Assembly: GCA_945872195.1 (NCBI GenBank)
Contig: CAMBZO010000037.1
Coordinates: forward strand, 1-12,566
Length of the DNA stretch: 12,566 nucleotides
Direction of reading: 5' to 3'
DNA from: Akkermansia muciniphila
GTDB taxonomy: Bacteria; Verrucomicrobiota; Verrucomicrobiia; Limisphaerales; SXTU01
Part shown: positions 5,465 to 12,088 of the stretch, one piece after another
Position numbering within the stretch: the first letter of the stretch is position 1
Layout of the letters: every line of letters begins with the position of its first letter
The notes under the pieces: generated by a model
What the model saw: only the letters and a program-made list of their open reading frames with translations
What the model was told of the DNA's origin: nothing
Database searches by the model: none
Program-made: the position numbers and the translations under genes

Positions 5465-8173
5465 ATGGCGAACCCGATTGCTCCCTCCGCCGCTCCGCCG
5501 GTGCCCAATGGCCGTGCAGCTTTCCTCGCATTGCTCGCCGCGCTGGTGGCCGTGCTCGCGCTACTCTTCGCCAAAAGTTTTCTGCCAGAATACATCATCT
5601 TCTCCAATGACGGCCCGCTTGGGGTGAACAGCGCCTCCTGCGTCCGCTTGCCGGGAGGATTTTTTGGAATTTGGAATGATCTGAACTGGGTGGGCGCCGA
5701 GAGCGTGGCCTCCGCGCCGACGCCCTCGCACTTGGTGTTGACAGTGCTAGGGCCGGTGATGATGGCCAAGGTCTTCGCGCCTCTGTCGCTGTTCCTGCTG
5801 GGTTGCGCTGCGTGGGGGTTCTTCCGGCAGTGTGGATTTGCTCCGTGGGTCTGCACGGTTGGCGGCATCGCAGCGGCGTTGAACGGGGACCGCTTCTCCG
5901 TGGCCGCGTGGGGCTTGTCTCCGTGGGTGATGGGGACGGCGGCGGGGTTCCTCGCGCTGGCGGCGTTGATGGCGGCGACGCGTCGGCGAACGCTGGTGTT
6001 CACGATGCTCGCAGGTTTCGCCACGGGCATCGGTGTGATGGAGGGCTTCGACACGGGGGCGATTTTAAGTCTCGTGGTCGGAGCTTTCGCTATTTATCTG
6101 GCGTGGGCGGCGGGGCAGGGGACGACTGGACAATTGCTGGCGCAGGGCGTCGGTCGGGTCGCGCTGGTGGCGGTGTGCGCGGGCTTCATCGCCACTTACT
6201 CGTTGGGCACGCTCATCAGCACGCAGGTCAAGGGCATCGTCGGCATGGCGCAGGACAAGGAATCGAAAGACCGGCGCTTTGCGGAGGCGACGATGTGGAG
6301 CTTACCGAAGCTCGAGACGCTGCGTGTGTTGATCCCCGGCCTGTTCGGCTATCGCATGCACGTGCCGGAAGGTAATGCCTACTGGGGAACGGTGGGGCAG
6401 AACCCGAACTTTGCCGCAATCAAGGCCGCTGCCGACCAGGGCAACCCGGAAGCCAAAGCCGCGCTCGCGAATCCCCAGATGCACCGCCATTCCGGCTCGG
6501 GCGAATACGGCGGGGTGTTGGTGTGCTTGCTGGCCGCGTGGGCGCTCGCGCAGGCCTGCCGCAAGCAGGGAGCGTTCACGGACGTGGAGCGGCGGTTGGT
6601 CTGGTTTTGGGCGGCCATCGCGCTGATTTCCCTGCTGCTCGCCTTCGGCAAGCACGCGCCGTTTTACCAGTTCTTCTATTCGCTGCCCTATGCCTCGACC
6701 ATCCGCAATCCGGTGAAGTTCATGCATCCGTTCCACCTCGCGCTGCTCGTGCTCTTCGGCTACGGGTTGCACGCGCTGGCGCGGCAGTTTGTCAAAGCCA
6801 CAGCCACAGCCACGGCGCAGCAGCCGCTCGCCGAGCAGGTGAAGAATTGGTGGGACGCCGTGCGGGGCTTCGAGCGGACGTGGACGGTCGTCACCGGGTT
6901 GGTCCTCGCCGGGAGTCTAGTCGGGCTGCTGCTCTACAGCTCCGCGCGGAAGGAACTGGAGAAGCATCTTGTCTCCGTGGCCTTCAACGAAGACATGGCC
7001 AAAAGCATCGCCTCGCACAGCATCGGCGAGGTCGGCATCTTCGTGCTCTTCCTAGCCCTCTCCGCCGGGGCCGTCGTGGTGGCGTTGAGCGGCTACTGGG
7101 CGGGCAACCGCGCGCGCTGGGCGGGGGTGTCGCTGGGCCTCTTGCTCGCGGTGGACCTCGCGCGGGCGAACGCGCCGTGGATTGTGTATTGGAACTATCA
7201 GGAGAAATACCTTGGCAACCCTGTGGTCGAGTTTCTCAAGCAAACTCCCCACGAGAACCGGGTGCAATCCCTGCCCTTCCAAATCGGCAAGGAGTTCTCC
7301 GTCTTCCAGCAGCTCTACGGCTTGGAGTGGACGCAGCATCTGTTTCCCTACAACGACATCCAGACCCTCGACATCACGCAGGAACCCCGCTCCACCGCTG
7401 AGAACAAGGCGTATCGCGAAGCGCTCATGGGGCCTGGAAACCACATCGTCCGGCTCTGGGAACTCACGAACACCCGCTTCTTCTTCGGGGTGAATAATCC
7501 AAACTTCATCACCTCGATTGCTGCACAGCTCGACTCGGGCCGGAGCCGCTTTCGCGTCCACACGCCCTTCGACCTCGTTCCCAAGCCGGGCATCCGCAAT
7601 CCCACGTCGCTGGAGCAACTCACCGTCGCCACCAACGCCACCGGGCAGTTTGCGCTGATCGAGTTCACCGGAGCGCTGCCTCGCGCGAAGTTGTTCACAA
7701 GCTGGCTCGCCACGACCAACGACACAGAAGTCCTGAGCCTCCTCACCAACGCCAACTTCAACCCGCACCAGTCCGTCATCGTCTCCGCGCCGCTGCCGCC
7801 GCCGACAGCGCCCGGCACCAACGCCGGCGATGTGAAGTTTCTCGCCTACTCCTATAAGCGCATCCGCCTCGAAGCCACTGCGTCCGAGCCGTCCGTCCTG
7901 CTCCTCAACGACAAGCACTCACCGAACTGGAACGTTCTTGTGGATGGCCAACCCGCCACGCTGCTGCGCTGCAACTACCTCATGCGTGGCGTGCAGGTGC
8001 CCGCCGGCAAGCACGAGATCGAGTTCCGCTACGAGCCGTCCCTCACCGGGCTTTACGTGACCACCGCGGCGATTGTCATCGCGTCCTTCCTCCTCGGCCT
8101 TGCGCTCTTCACGCGGCGCGCTGACAGCGATTCGACGCTGCGCCTCAAAGGAGAGAGGCTAGTGGTGGGATAA
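5465..8173 (+). CDS. YfhO-like large polytopic membrane protein
   Basis: A 902-residue integral membrane protein resembling the YfhO family (GT-C-like fold), members of which have been tied to lipid-linked glycosylation or envelope polymers; the exact role here is unknown. About 13 hydrophobic segments are visible: near residues 18-39, 88-120 (two), 128-140, 151-171, 177-213 (two), 231-250, 349-365, 377-395, 418-438, 473-491, 523-543, 552-567 and a last one at 863-882. The first extracytoplasmic loop carries SNDGPLG (47-53), where the family has an acidic motif. IRNPVKF (413-419) matches the conserved R-x-P segment. A long soluble domain (about 575-860) ends in the typical NWNVLVDGQP...VPAGKHEIEFRYEP beta-domain. 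An in-frame GTG at 5447 would add six residues; I prefer the ATG at 5465, preceded by CTC as at other genes here. Residues 445-450 are an Ala-Thr repeat. Confidence 0.7.
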   Translation: MANPIAPSAAPPVPNGRAAFLALLAALVAVLALLFAKSFLPEYIIFSNDGPLGVNSASCVRLPGGFFGIWNDLNWVGAESVASAPTPSHLVLTVLGPVMMAKVFAPLSLFLLGCAAWGFFRQCGFAPWVCTVGGIAAALNGDRFSVAAWGLSPWVMGTAAGFLALAALMAATRRRTLVFTMLAGFATGIGVMEGFDTGAILSLVVGAFAIYLAWAAGQGTTGQLLAQGVGRVALVAVCAGFIATYSLGTLISTQVKGIVGMAQDKESKDRRFAEATMWSLPKLETLRVLIPGLFGYRMHVPEGNAYWGTVGQNPNFAAIKAAADQGNPEAKAALANPQMHRHSGSGEYGGVLVCLLAAWALAQACRKQGAFTDVERRLVWFWAAIALISLLLAFGKHAPFYQFFYSLPYASTIRNPVKFMHPFHLALLVLFGYGLHALARQFVKATATATAQQPLAEQVKNWWDAVRGFERTWTVVTGLVLAGSLVGLLLYSSARKELEKHLVSVAFNEDMAKSIASHSIGEVGIFVLFLALSAGAVVVALSGYWAGNRARWAGVSLGLLLAVDLARANAPWIVYWNYQEKYLGNPVVEFLKQTPHENRVQSLPFQIGKEFSVFQQLYGLEWTQHLFPYNDIQTLDITQEPRSTAENKAYREALMGPGNHIVRLWELTNTRFFFGVNNPNFITSIAAQLDSGRSRFRVHTPFDLVPKPGIRNPTSLEQLTVATNATGQFALIEFTGALPRAKLFTSWLATTNDTEVLSLLTNANFNPHQSVIVSAPLPPPTAPGTNAGDVKFLAYSYKRIRLEATASEPSVLLLNDKHSPNWNVLVDGQPATLLRCNYLMRGVQVPAGKHEIEFRYEPSLTGLYVTTAAIVIASFLLGLALFTRRADSDSTLRLKGERLVVG

Positions 8174-8235
8174 TAGAAAGATGGAGCCGGTGCTCCCGCT
8201 CTTCGCCATCGCCTAACCCGCTACTTCCCACTGCC
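8174..8235 (+). other. Short intergenic spacer with a small hairpin
   Basis: GGAGC-CGGT-GCTCC at 8183-8196 is a 5-bp hairpin 10 bases after the membrane-protein stop. The following sequence is C-rich, not T-rich, so it is at best a weak or Rho-assisted stop, or chance. No promoter is recognised ahead of hpt, which is compatible with co-transcription. Confidence 0.3.
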
Positions 8236-8820
8236 GTGCCCAAACCCTCGCCCCTCTCTTTCGTCCGCCGCGCACCGCCACGCCTGCGCAAGGAAATCGA
8301 GTGTGTCCTCATCAGCCGCACGCAGATACATCGCCGAGTGCGCGAGCTTGCCAAGCAGATCGAGAGTGACTTCGCCGGGCGCGACCTCGTCGTCGTCTCG
8401 TTGCTCAACGGCACGGTGATGTTCCTCGCCGACCTCATTCGCAGTTTGGATATGCCCCTGCGTTTGGATTTCATCGGAGTGTCCAGCTACGGCAGCGGCA
8501 CCGTCTCGCGCGAACTGGTCTTTACCAAGGAACTCCGGCTCGATGTGCGCGACCGCGATGTGCTCCTCGTGGACGACATCCTCGACACCGGCAAGACGCT
8601 CACCACCGTCATCGCCAAACTCCAGAAACTCCGCCCGCGTCAGATCAAAACCTGCGTGCTGCTGAACAAACCTGCCCGGCGCGTAGAGAACGTGCAGGCG
8701 GACTACGCCGGCTTCGAAATACCCGACCTCTTCGTCGTGGGCTACGGACTGGACTACGCGGAGCGCTACCGCAACCTGCCATTCGTCGGCGTGCTGAAGC
8801 CGGAGATGTATCGGGCGTGA
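8236..8820 (+). CDS. hpt: Hypoxanthine (guanine) phosphoribosyltransferase
   Basis: Cytoplasmic purine-salvage enzyme that transfers the phosphoribosyl group of PRPP to hypoxanthine or guanine, giving IMP or GMP. The family begins with CVLISRTQIHRRV (23-35), then VVVSLLNGTVMFLADL (52-67), the flexible-loop SSYGSGT (83-89), the PRPP-binding signature VLLVDDILDTGKT (109-121), the purine-contacting lysine K145 in NKPARR, and VVGYGLDYAERYRNLPFVGVL (167-187) around the base pocket. All catalytic elements are present. The length of 194 is slightly above the usual 175-185 because of a basic, proline-rich N-terminal stretch (MPKPSPLSFVRRAPPRLRK) before the conserved start. The GTG at 8236 is the likely start, but an internal GTG at codon 24 cannot be excluded. 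It lies 62 bases after the membrane protein and 72 before moaD. Confidence 0.94.
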   Translation: MPKPSPLSFVRRAPPRLRKEIECVLISRTQIHRRVRELAKQIESDFAGRDLVVVSLLNGTVMFLADLIRSLDMPLRLDFIGVSSYGSGTVSRELVFTKELRLDVRDRDVLLVDDILDTGKTLTTVIAKLQKLRPRQIKTCVLLNKPARRVENVQADYAGFEIPDLFVVGYGLDYAERYRNLPFVGVLKPEMYRA

Positions 8821-8822
8821 AC

Positions 8823-8877
8823 CGTGTTGCGTGATGCGTGAACAGAGCGACGCGGCCTTAATTGTTTACGCAACACG
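8823..8877 (+). repeat. Intergenic stem-loop: perfect 10-bp inverted repeat between hpt and moaD
   Basis: CGTGTTGCGT (8823-8832) and ACGCAACACG (8868-8877) are perfect complements around a 35-base loop. The left arm runs into a tandem 7-mer, TGCGTGA twice (8828-8841). The element starts two bases after the hpt stop codon and ends 15 bases before the moaD start, so it nearly fills the spacer. No T tract follows. A dispersed repeat or small MITE-like element is my best guess; an RNA stem controlling moaD is the alternative. Confidence 0.6.
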
Positions 8878-8892
8878 CAGCACGATCCCCTC

Positions 8893-9138
8893 ATGACCGT
8901 CCGAGTCCAATTTTGGTCCTACTTCAAAGACCTCACCGGCTGTGCACAGGCCAGCGAGGAGTTGGCTGTCGGTGCGACGATTGGCGATTTGCTCCAACGC
9001 CTCCAAGCCCGATTTCCAAACCTCATTGCCATGCAGAACTCCACCCTCATCGCTGTCGGCGTGGAGTATCAAAGCCGGGACTACGTGCTGAAGGACGGCG
9101 ATGAAGTTAGCCTCTTCCCGCCCGTGCAAGGCGGCTGA
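8893..9138 (+). CDS. moaD: Molybdopterin synthase sulfur-carrier (small) subunit MoaD
   Basis: An 81-residue ubiquitin-like sulfur carrier. Its C-terminal Gly-Gly (residues 80-81, ending FPPVQGG) is adenylylated by MoeB and thiocarboxylated. It then donates sulfur inside the MoaD-MoaE complex to turn cyclic pyranopterin monophosphate into molybdopterin. The beta-grasp pattern is clear: VRVQFWSYFKDLTG at the start, ATIGDLLQRLQARFP in the helix, and VLKDGDEVSLFPPVQGG at the end, all at the usual family length. The ATG at 8893 is preceded by CCCCTC. The gene is followed by moaE after 30 bases, so the two subunits are almost certainly co-expressed. moaA, moaC and moeB are not in the window. Confidence 0.96.
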   Translation: MTVRVQFWSYFKDLTGCAQASEELAVGATIGDLLQRLQARFPNLIAMQNSTLIAVGVEYQSRDYVLKDGDEVSLFPPVQGG

Positions 9139-9168
9139 CCCACTTATCATCATTTACTAACTACTTCC

Positions 9169-9558
9169 TTGCTCCGCTCTCTCCTCATCTCCCCGGACCC
9201 GCTCGACGAATCCGCGCTCATCGCCGCCCGGCGCATGACCGGCGGCATGGGCGCGGCGGTGTATTTCAGCGGTGTGGTGCGCGGCAGCGAGGCGAGCCAG
9301 CCCATCTCTGCCATCGAATACGAGTGCTTCCGCCCGATGGCCGAGCACCAATTCCATCAGCTCTTCGATGAGTTGGAGCGGCGCTGGCCGGTGGAGTCCG
9401 TGCGGCTCGTTCACCGCATTGGTGTTGTGAAGGTCGGCGAGCCCTCGCTCTGGGTAGAAGTGGTCGCGCCGCATCGGGGCGAGTCCTTCGCCGCGTGCCA
9501 GTGGCTCATTGACGAGCTGAAGCGCGTCGTGCCGATCTGGAAGAAACCGGTTGGATAG
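9169..9558 (+). CDS. moaE: Molybdopterin synthase catalytic (large) subunit MoaE
   Basis: Catalytic subunit that receives the MoaD thiocarboxylate and inserts two sulfurs into cyclic pyranopterin monophosphate. Recognisable segments are GAAVYFSGVVRG (28-39), IEYECFRPMAE (49-59), VHRIGVVKVGEPSLWVEV (81-98), HRGESFAACQWLIDELK (102-118) and VPIWKK (121-126). The lysines corresponding to E. coli K119 and K126 are K118 and K125 or K126. The start is a TTG at 9169, chosen because it gives the family N-terminus (LLISPDPLD) and no ATG or GTG fits; it has no Shine-Dalgarno. The protein stops three residues after WKK (PVG), so it lacks the roughly 20-residue tail of the E. coli enzyme. The stop codon coincides with the start of a candidate repeat element. 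Confidence 0.95.
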   Translation: MLRSLLISPDPLDESALIAARRMTGGMGAAVYFSGVVRGSEASQPISAIEYECFRPMAEHQFHQLFDELERRWPVESVRLVHRIGVVKVGEPSLWVEVVAPHRGESFAACQWLIDELKRVVPIWKKPVG

Positions 9559-9590
9559 CGTAGCTGCCAAGGTCAGGAAGCGGATTCGTT
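9556..9590 (+). repeat. Candidate intergenic repeat element C (starts at the moaE TAG stop)
   Basis: The stop codon opens a block TAGCGTAGCTGC (9556-9567) that resembles TAGGCGGGTAGCTGC after hemL. GTAGCTG (9560-9566) and AAGCGGA (9578-9584) recur in the same order in the reverse complement of the hemL element, with 11 bases between them here and 16 there. The spacer continues to 9635, where the convergent aminotransferase gene ends. No good terminator hairpin was found in it. Confidence 0.35.
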
Positions 9591-9635
9591 CGCGCTAACC
9601 GAGTCGCCCTCGCCGGCTGCGGGCGGAAGCAGACT

Positions 9636-10820
9636 TCACCCACGCTTTACCTTAGCGACGAAGCGCGCAATGCGGTCGGCCGCGACTTGGATTTGATCAA
9701 TCGCCGTCGCGAAGCAGCAGCGCAGATAACCCTCGCCGCTCGGGCCGAAGGCGCCGCCGGGCACGCACGCGACCTTCTCCTCCTGCAGGAGGCGAAAGGC
9801 AAAATCCTTCGAGCTGAGTCCGGTGCTGCGGATGCACGGAAAGGCATAGAAGCTCCCGCGCGGAAGGTGACAAGGGAGGCCCATATCGTTGAATGCCTTC
9901 ACGATGAAGTTGCGGCGCAGTTTGTAGTGCTCGCGCATCTCTGCCGTGTCCGCCTCGCCATGCTCGATGGCTTCGAGTGCCGCTTCCTGGCTGATGATGC
10001 TGGCGCAGAGCATCGAGTATTGGTGGATCTTCATCATCGCCTCGATGAGTTCCGCCGGCCCGCACGCGTAGCCGATGCGGAAGCCAGTCATCGCATAGGC
10101 CTTCGAGAAGCCGTGGAGAAAAATGGTGCGCTCGATCATCCCGGGCAGCGACGCGATGGATACGTGTTCGCCCTCAAAGGTCAGCTCGCTGTAAATCTCA
10201 TCAGTCAGGACGACGAGGTTGTGGCGCTGCACGACCGCGGCGATGCGCTCCAGTTCCGCGCGCGTCATCGTGCCGCCGGTGGGGTTCGTCGGGAAGTTGA
10301 GCATCAGCGCCTTGGTCTTAGGCGTGATGGCCTTTTCAATCGCCTCGGCGCGGACAGCGAAGTTGTCCTCCGCCTTGCAGCTCACCGCGACGGGGATGCC
10401 GTGCGCCATGGCGATGCTCGGCGAATAACTGACGTAGCACGGCTCGTGGTAGATGACCTCGTCGCCGGGATTGATGAGGGCGCGGAGTGCGATGTCGAGC
10501 GCTTCGCTGACGCCGACCGCGATGAGAATTTCCGTCTTCGGATCGTAGCGGACACCGAAGCGCGGGGCGAGATGTGCGGCGATAGCCTCGCGCAGTTTGA
10601 GCAGGCCGAGATTCGAGGTGTAGGTCGTCTTGCCGCGTTCCAGCGCGTAGATCGCCGCCTCGCGGATGTGCCACGGCGTGACGAAGTCCGGCTCGCCGAC
10701 GCCGAGGGAGATCACGTCCTTCTGGCTTTGGACGATGTCGAAAAACTCGCGGATCCCGGAGCGTGGGAGACTGGCCACGCTGCGTGCGATGCAAGACTGA
10801 GGTTGAAAGGGAGTCGCCAT
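9636..10820 (-). CDS. PLP-dependent class I/II aminotransferase (aspartate aminotransferase / PatA-like)
   Basis: A 394-residue cytoplasmic aminotransferase of fold type I, subgroup I-gamma, closest in feel to the AspC/PatA/YugH group. The N-terminus has VISLGVGEPDFVTPWHI (36-52) and YTSNLGLLKLREAIA. NFPTNPTGG (175-183) includes the cofactor-contacting N179. TDEIYSEL (206-213) supplies D207 and Y210, and the Schiff-base lysine is K240 in HGFSKAYAMTGFRIGY, with R248 binding the PLP phosphate. R367 in GEGYLRCCF is the substrate-carboxylate arginine. Everything needed for activity is present. Amino-acid specificity (aspartate, aromatic, alanine or N-acetyl-diaminopimelate) cannot be fixed from sequence. 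The ATG at 10820 gives the normal N-terminus. The gene is convergent with moaE (77 bases) and lies 126 bases downstream of the LolA-like gene on the same strand. Confidence 0.92.
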   Translation of the reverse strand: MATPFQPQSCIARSVASLPRSGIREFFDIVQSQKDVISLGVGEPDFVTPWHIREAAIYALERGKTTYTSNLGLLKLREAIAAHLAPRFGVRYDPKTEILIAVGVSEALDIALRALINPGDEVIYHEPCYVSYSPSIAMAHGIPVAVSCKAEDNFAVRAEAIEKAITPKTKALMLNFPTNPTGGTMTRAELERIAAVVQRHNLVVLTDEIYSELTFEGEHVSIASLPGMIERTIFLHGFSKAYAMTGFRIGYACGPAELIEAMMKIHQYSMLCASIISQEAALEAIEHGEADTAEMREHYKLRRNFIVKAFNDMGLPCHLPRGSFYAFPCIRSTGLSSKDFAFRLLQEEKVACVPGGAFGPSGEGYLRCCFATAIDQIQVAADRIARFVAKVKRG

Positions 10821-10946
10821 GACAATCGAGGCGCGAGACTGAAGCGGAAGGTCGGGGGTTTGGAAATACTAAAAGCGGCCGTGCGTTTGTCGCCGTGGCG
10901 CCTGTTCATTAAGACTTCTCACTTCCAATCGCCTCGCAGGAAGCGA

Positions 10947-11822
10947 TCAGCGCCGTGTGCGCGTCTGATTGGCGGAGTGGAACTGAAGCATCTGCCCCAC
11001 ATCGGTGAACTTGAAGTAGTTGGTGGGAATCTGAAAGAGGGCTTTCGCGAGGGCGTTTTCCGCGATGCTTTCCACGGCACGAATCCGGACGGTGATGAGG
11101 GTGTCGCCCACGTCGAACTGTATCTGGGCGAGCTGCGGCACGGCGGCGGACGTCTGCCACAGTCGGACTGGGCGCTTCTCTCCAGTCGTGTAGGTGAGCG
11201 TGGCCTGAAATTTCTCCAAGCCGTTGGCAGGGTCTTTACCCAGTGCAACTTTATCCAAGCGGATCATCGCTGGAATGTCCTCATCGGGAAGCGGGTGGGT
11301 GATATATGCCTTGGCGTCTGGGAAGAGCTGCTGGGTGAGCCTCAAGTTGATGGTGGACATGGTCAGCGTGGTGACGCGGTTGATGCCGGAATTGCGCAAA
11401 GAGGCGAAAGGCCCGGTGCTGTCGATTCGCATCGGCAAGGCGCTGAGATCGATTTCCGTGCGGACGCGCCCCTCGATCAAGTGCAACGTCAGCGGCAGTG
11501 TGGTGACCTCGACCTTGCCCGCGTTGGTGACGCTCAACTCGAACTCGCCCGTCGCCGTGACGGACTTCATGTCGGCGAAGAGCCGGGCGAGCGAAGTGTC
11601 CAAGTTGAATGACCGTGGCTGCCCCCGGACCGATTGCGACGGCAGTTGCGGCGCTTGTTGGGCTGGTGCCAGCAGGAAAGGGTTCGGGTTGGCCGGGCTT
11701 GGGATACGCGCGGGAACTCCGGTGCGCGATGGCACCTCGATGCGATTGGGTTTGGTCTGCGCGGTGGCGGCGAGCACGGTGGCGCACAGTCCGGCGAGCA
11801 GGGCTGACAAATGAACTTTCAT
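10947..11822 (-). CDS. Exported protein of unknown function, LolA/DUF4412-like
   Basis: A predicted 291-residue exported protein. I place the start at the ATG at 11822 because it opens a clean signal peptide (MKVHLSALLAGLCATVLAATAQ, cleavage near residue 20-22). A longer in-frame start at 11918 would put 32 polar residues in front of it. Residues 25-70 are proline-rich and probably disordered. From about 75 a beta-rich domain follows: FADMKSVTATGEFELSV, LTLHLIEGRVRTEIDLS, paired strands around LEKFQATLTYTTGEKRPVRLW, then FDVGDTLITVRI and a C-terminal FQIPTNYFKFTDVGQML. This pattern of an early 'track a property, report it' beta sheet and a late FxIPxxYxxx segment resembles LolA-type or DUF4412 proteins, but I recognise no specific family with certainty and name no function. 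A perfect hairpin sits 4 bases upstream of the start. No Shine-Dalgarno is seen. Confidence 0.7.
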   Translation of the reverse strand: MKVHLSALLAGLCATVLAATAQTKPNRIEVPSRTGVPARIPSPANPNPFLLAPAQQAPQLPSQSVRGQPRSFNLDTSLARLFADMKSVTATGEFELSVTNAGKVEVTTLPLTLHLIEGRVRTEIDLSALPMRIDSTGPFASLRNSGINRVTTLTMSTINLRLTQQLFPDAKAYITHPLPDEDIPAMIRLDKVALGKDPANGLEKFQATLTYTTGEKRPVRLWQTSAAVPQLAQIQFDVGDTLITVRIRAVESIAENALAKALFQIPTNYFKFTDVGQMLQFHSANQTRTRR

Positions 11823-12088
11823 GCGTCGCTGGGTCCATCCAGCGTGCTCCAGCCTAGCGAATCCCCCGGTGACAGCCAGCAGGAATTTCTGCGCGTTGCG
11901 TCTGGTGGAGCGGGCCAACTGGTTATGGCAGGCGGAGGACTGTGGCGGCTTTAGCGCCGCGTTTAACGGGTCGCCCTCCTCACTTCGCCGGCGTCTTCGC
12001 CCTCCTGGCCGAGACCGGCGACGACTGGGAAACCGGAAAAAACTACCTCAACATGCCAAACCAAAACCCACCCTCAGTTGATCCTCAA
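11823..12088. other. 266-base intergenic region between hisF and the LolA-like gene, with hairpins
   Basis: No credible gene is seen. Three small inverted repeats are present. CGCTGG-GTCCAT-CCAGCG (11827-11844) ends 4 bases from the start codon of the - strand gene. GCGGC-TTTAGC-GCCGC (11945-11960) lies in mid-region. TTGAT-CCTCA-ATCAA (12078-12092) spans the hisF stop codon. Read on the - strand, the last is followed within about 15 bases by GGTTTTGGTTTGG, which could make a very weak hisF terminator. Base composition becomes less GC-rich next to hisF. Confidence 0.5.

Noticed and set aside
7052..7918. A 288-codon - strand frame opposite the YfhO-like gene, and a 292-codon + frame at 6523-7401
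   Set aside because: Both lie wholly inside the membrane-protein gene and have shadow-type composition (charged or Arg/Ala-rich) with no domains.
8183..8196. Hairpin GGAGC-CGGT-GCTCC as an intrinsic terminator before hpt
   Set aside because: The stem is short and followed by C-rich sequence with no T tract.
9556..9565. TAGCGTAGCT is identical to part of the tRNA-Pro D arm (2027-2036), hinting at a tRNA-derived repeat
   Set aside because: Ten identical bases between two loci in a 12.5-kb window can occur by chance, and the similarity does not extend to the rest of the tRNA.
9687..11612. A 641-codon open frame on the + strand, opposite the aminotransferase and LolA-like genes
   Set aside because: Its codon boundaries coincide with those of both - strand genes. 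In GC-rich DNA the reverse complements of stop codons (TTA, CTA, TCA) are rare codons, so this antisense frame stays open. The translation is Arg/Asp/Val-rich with no recognisable domain, while the - strand genes have intact families.
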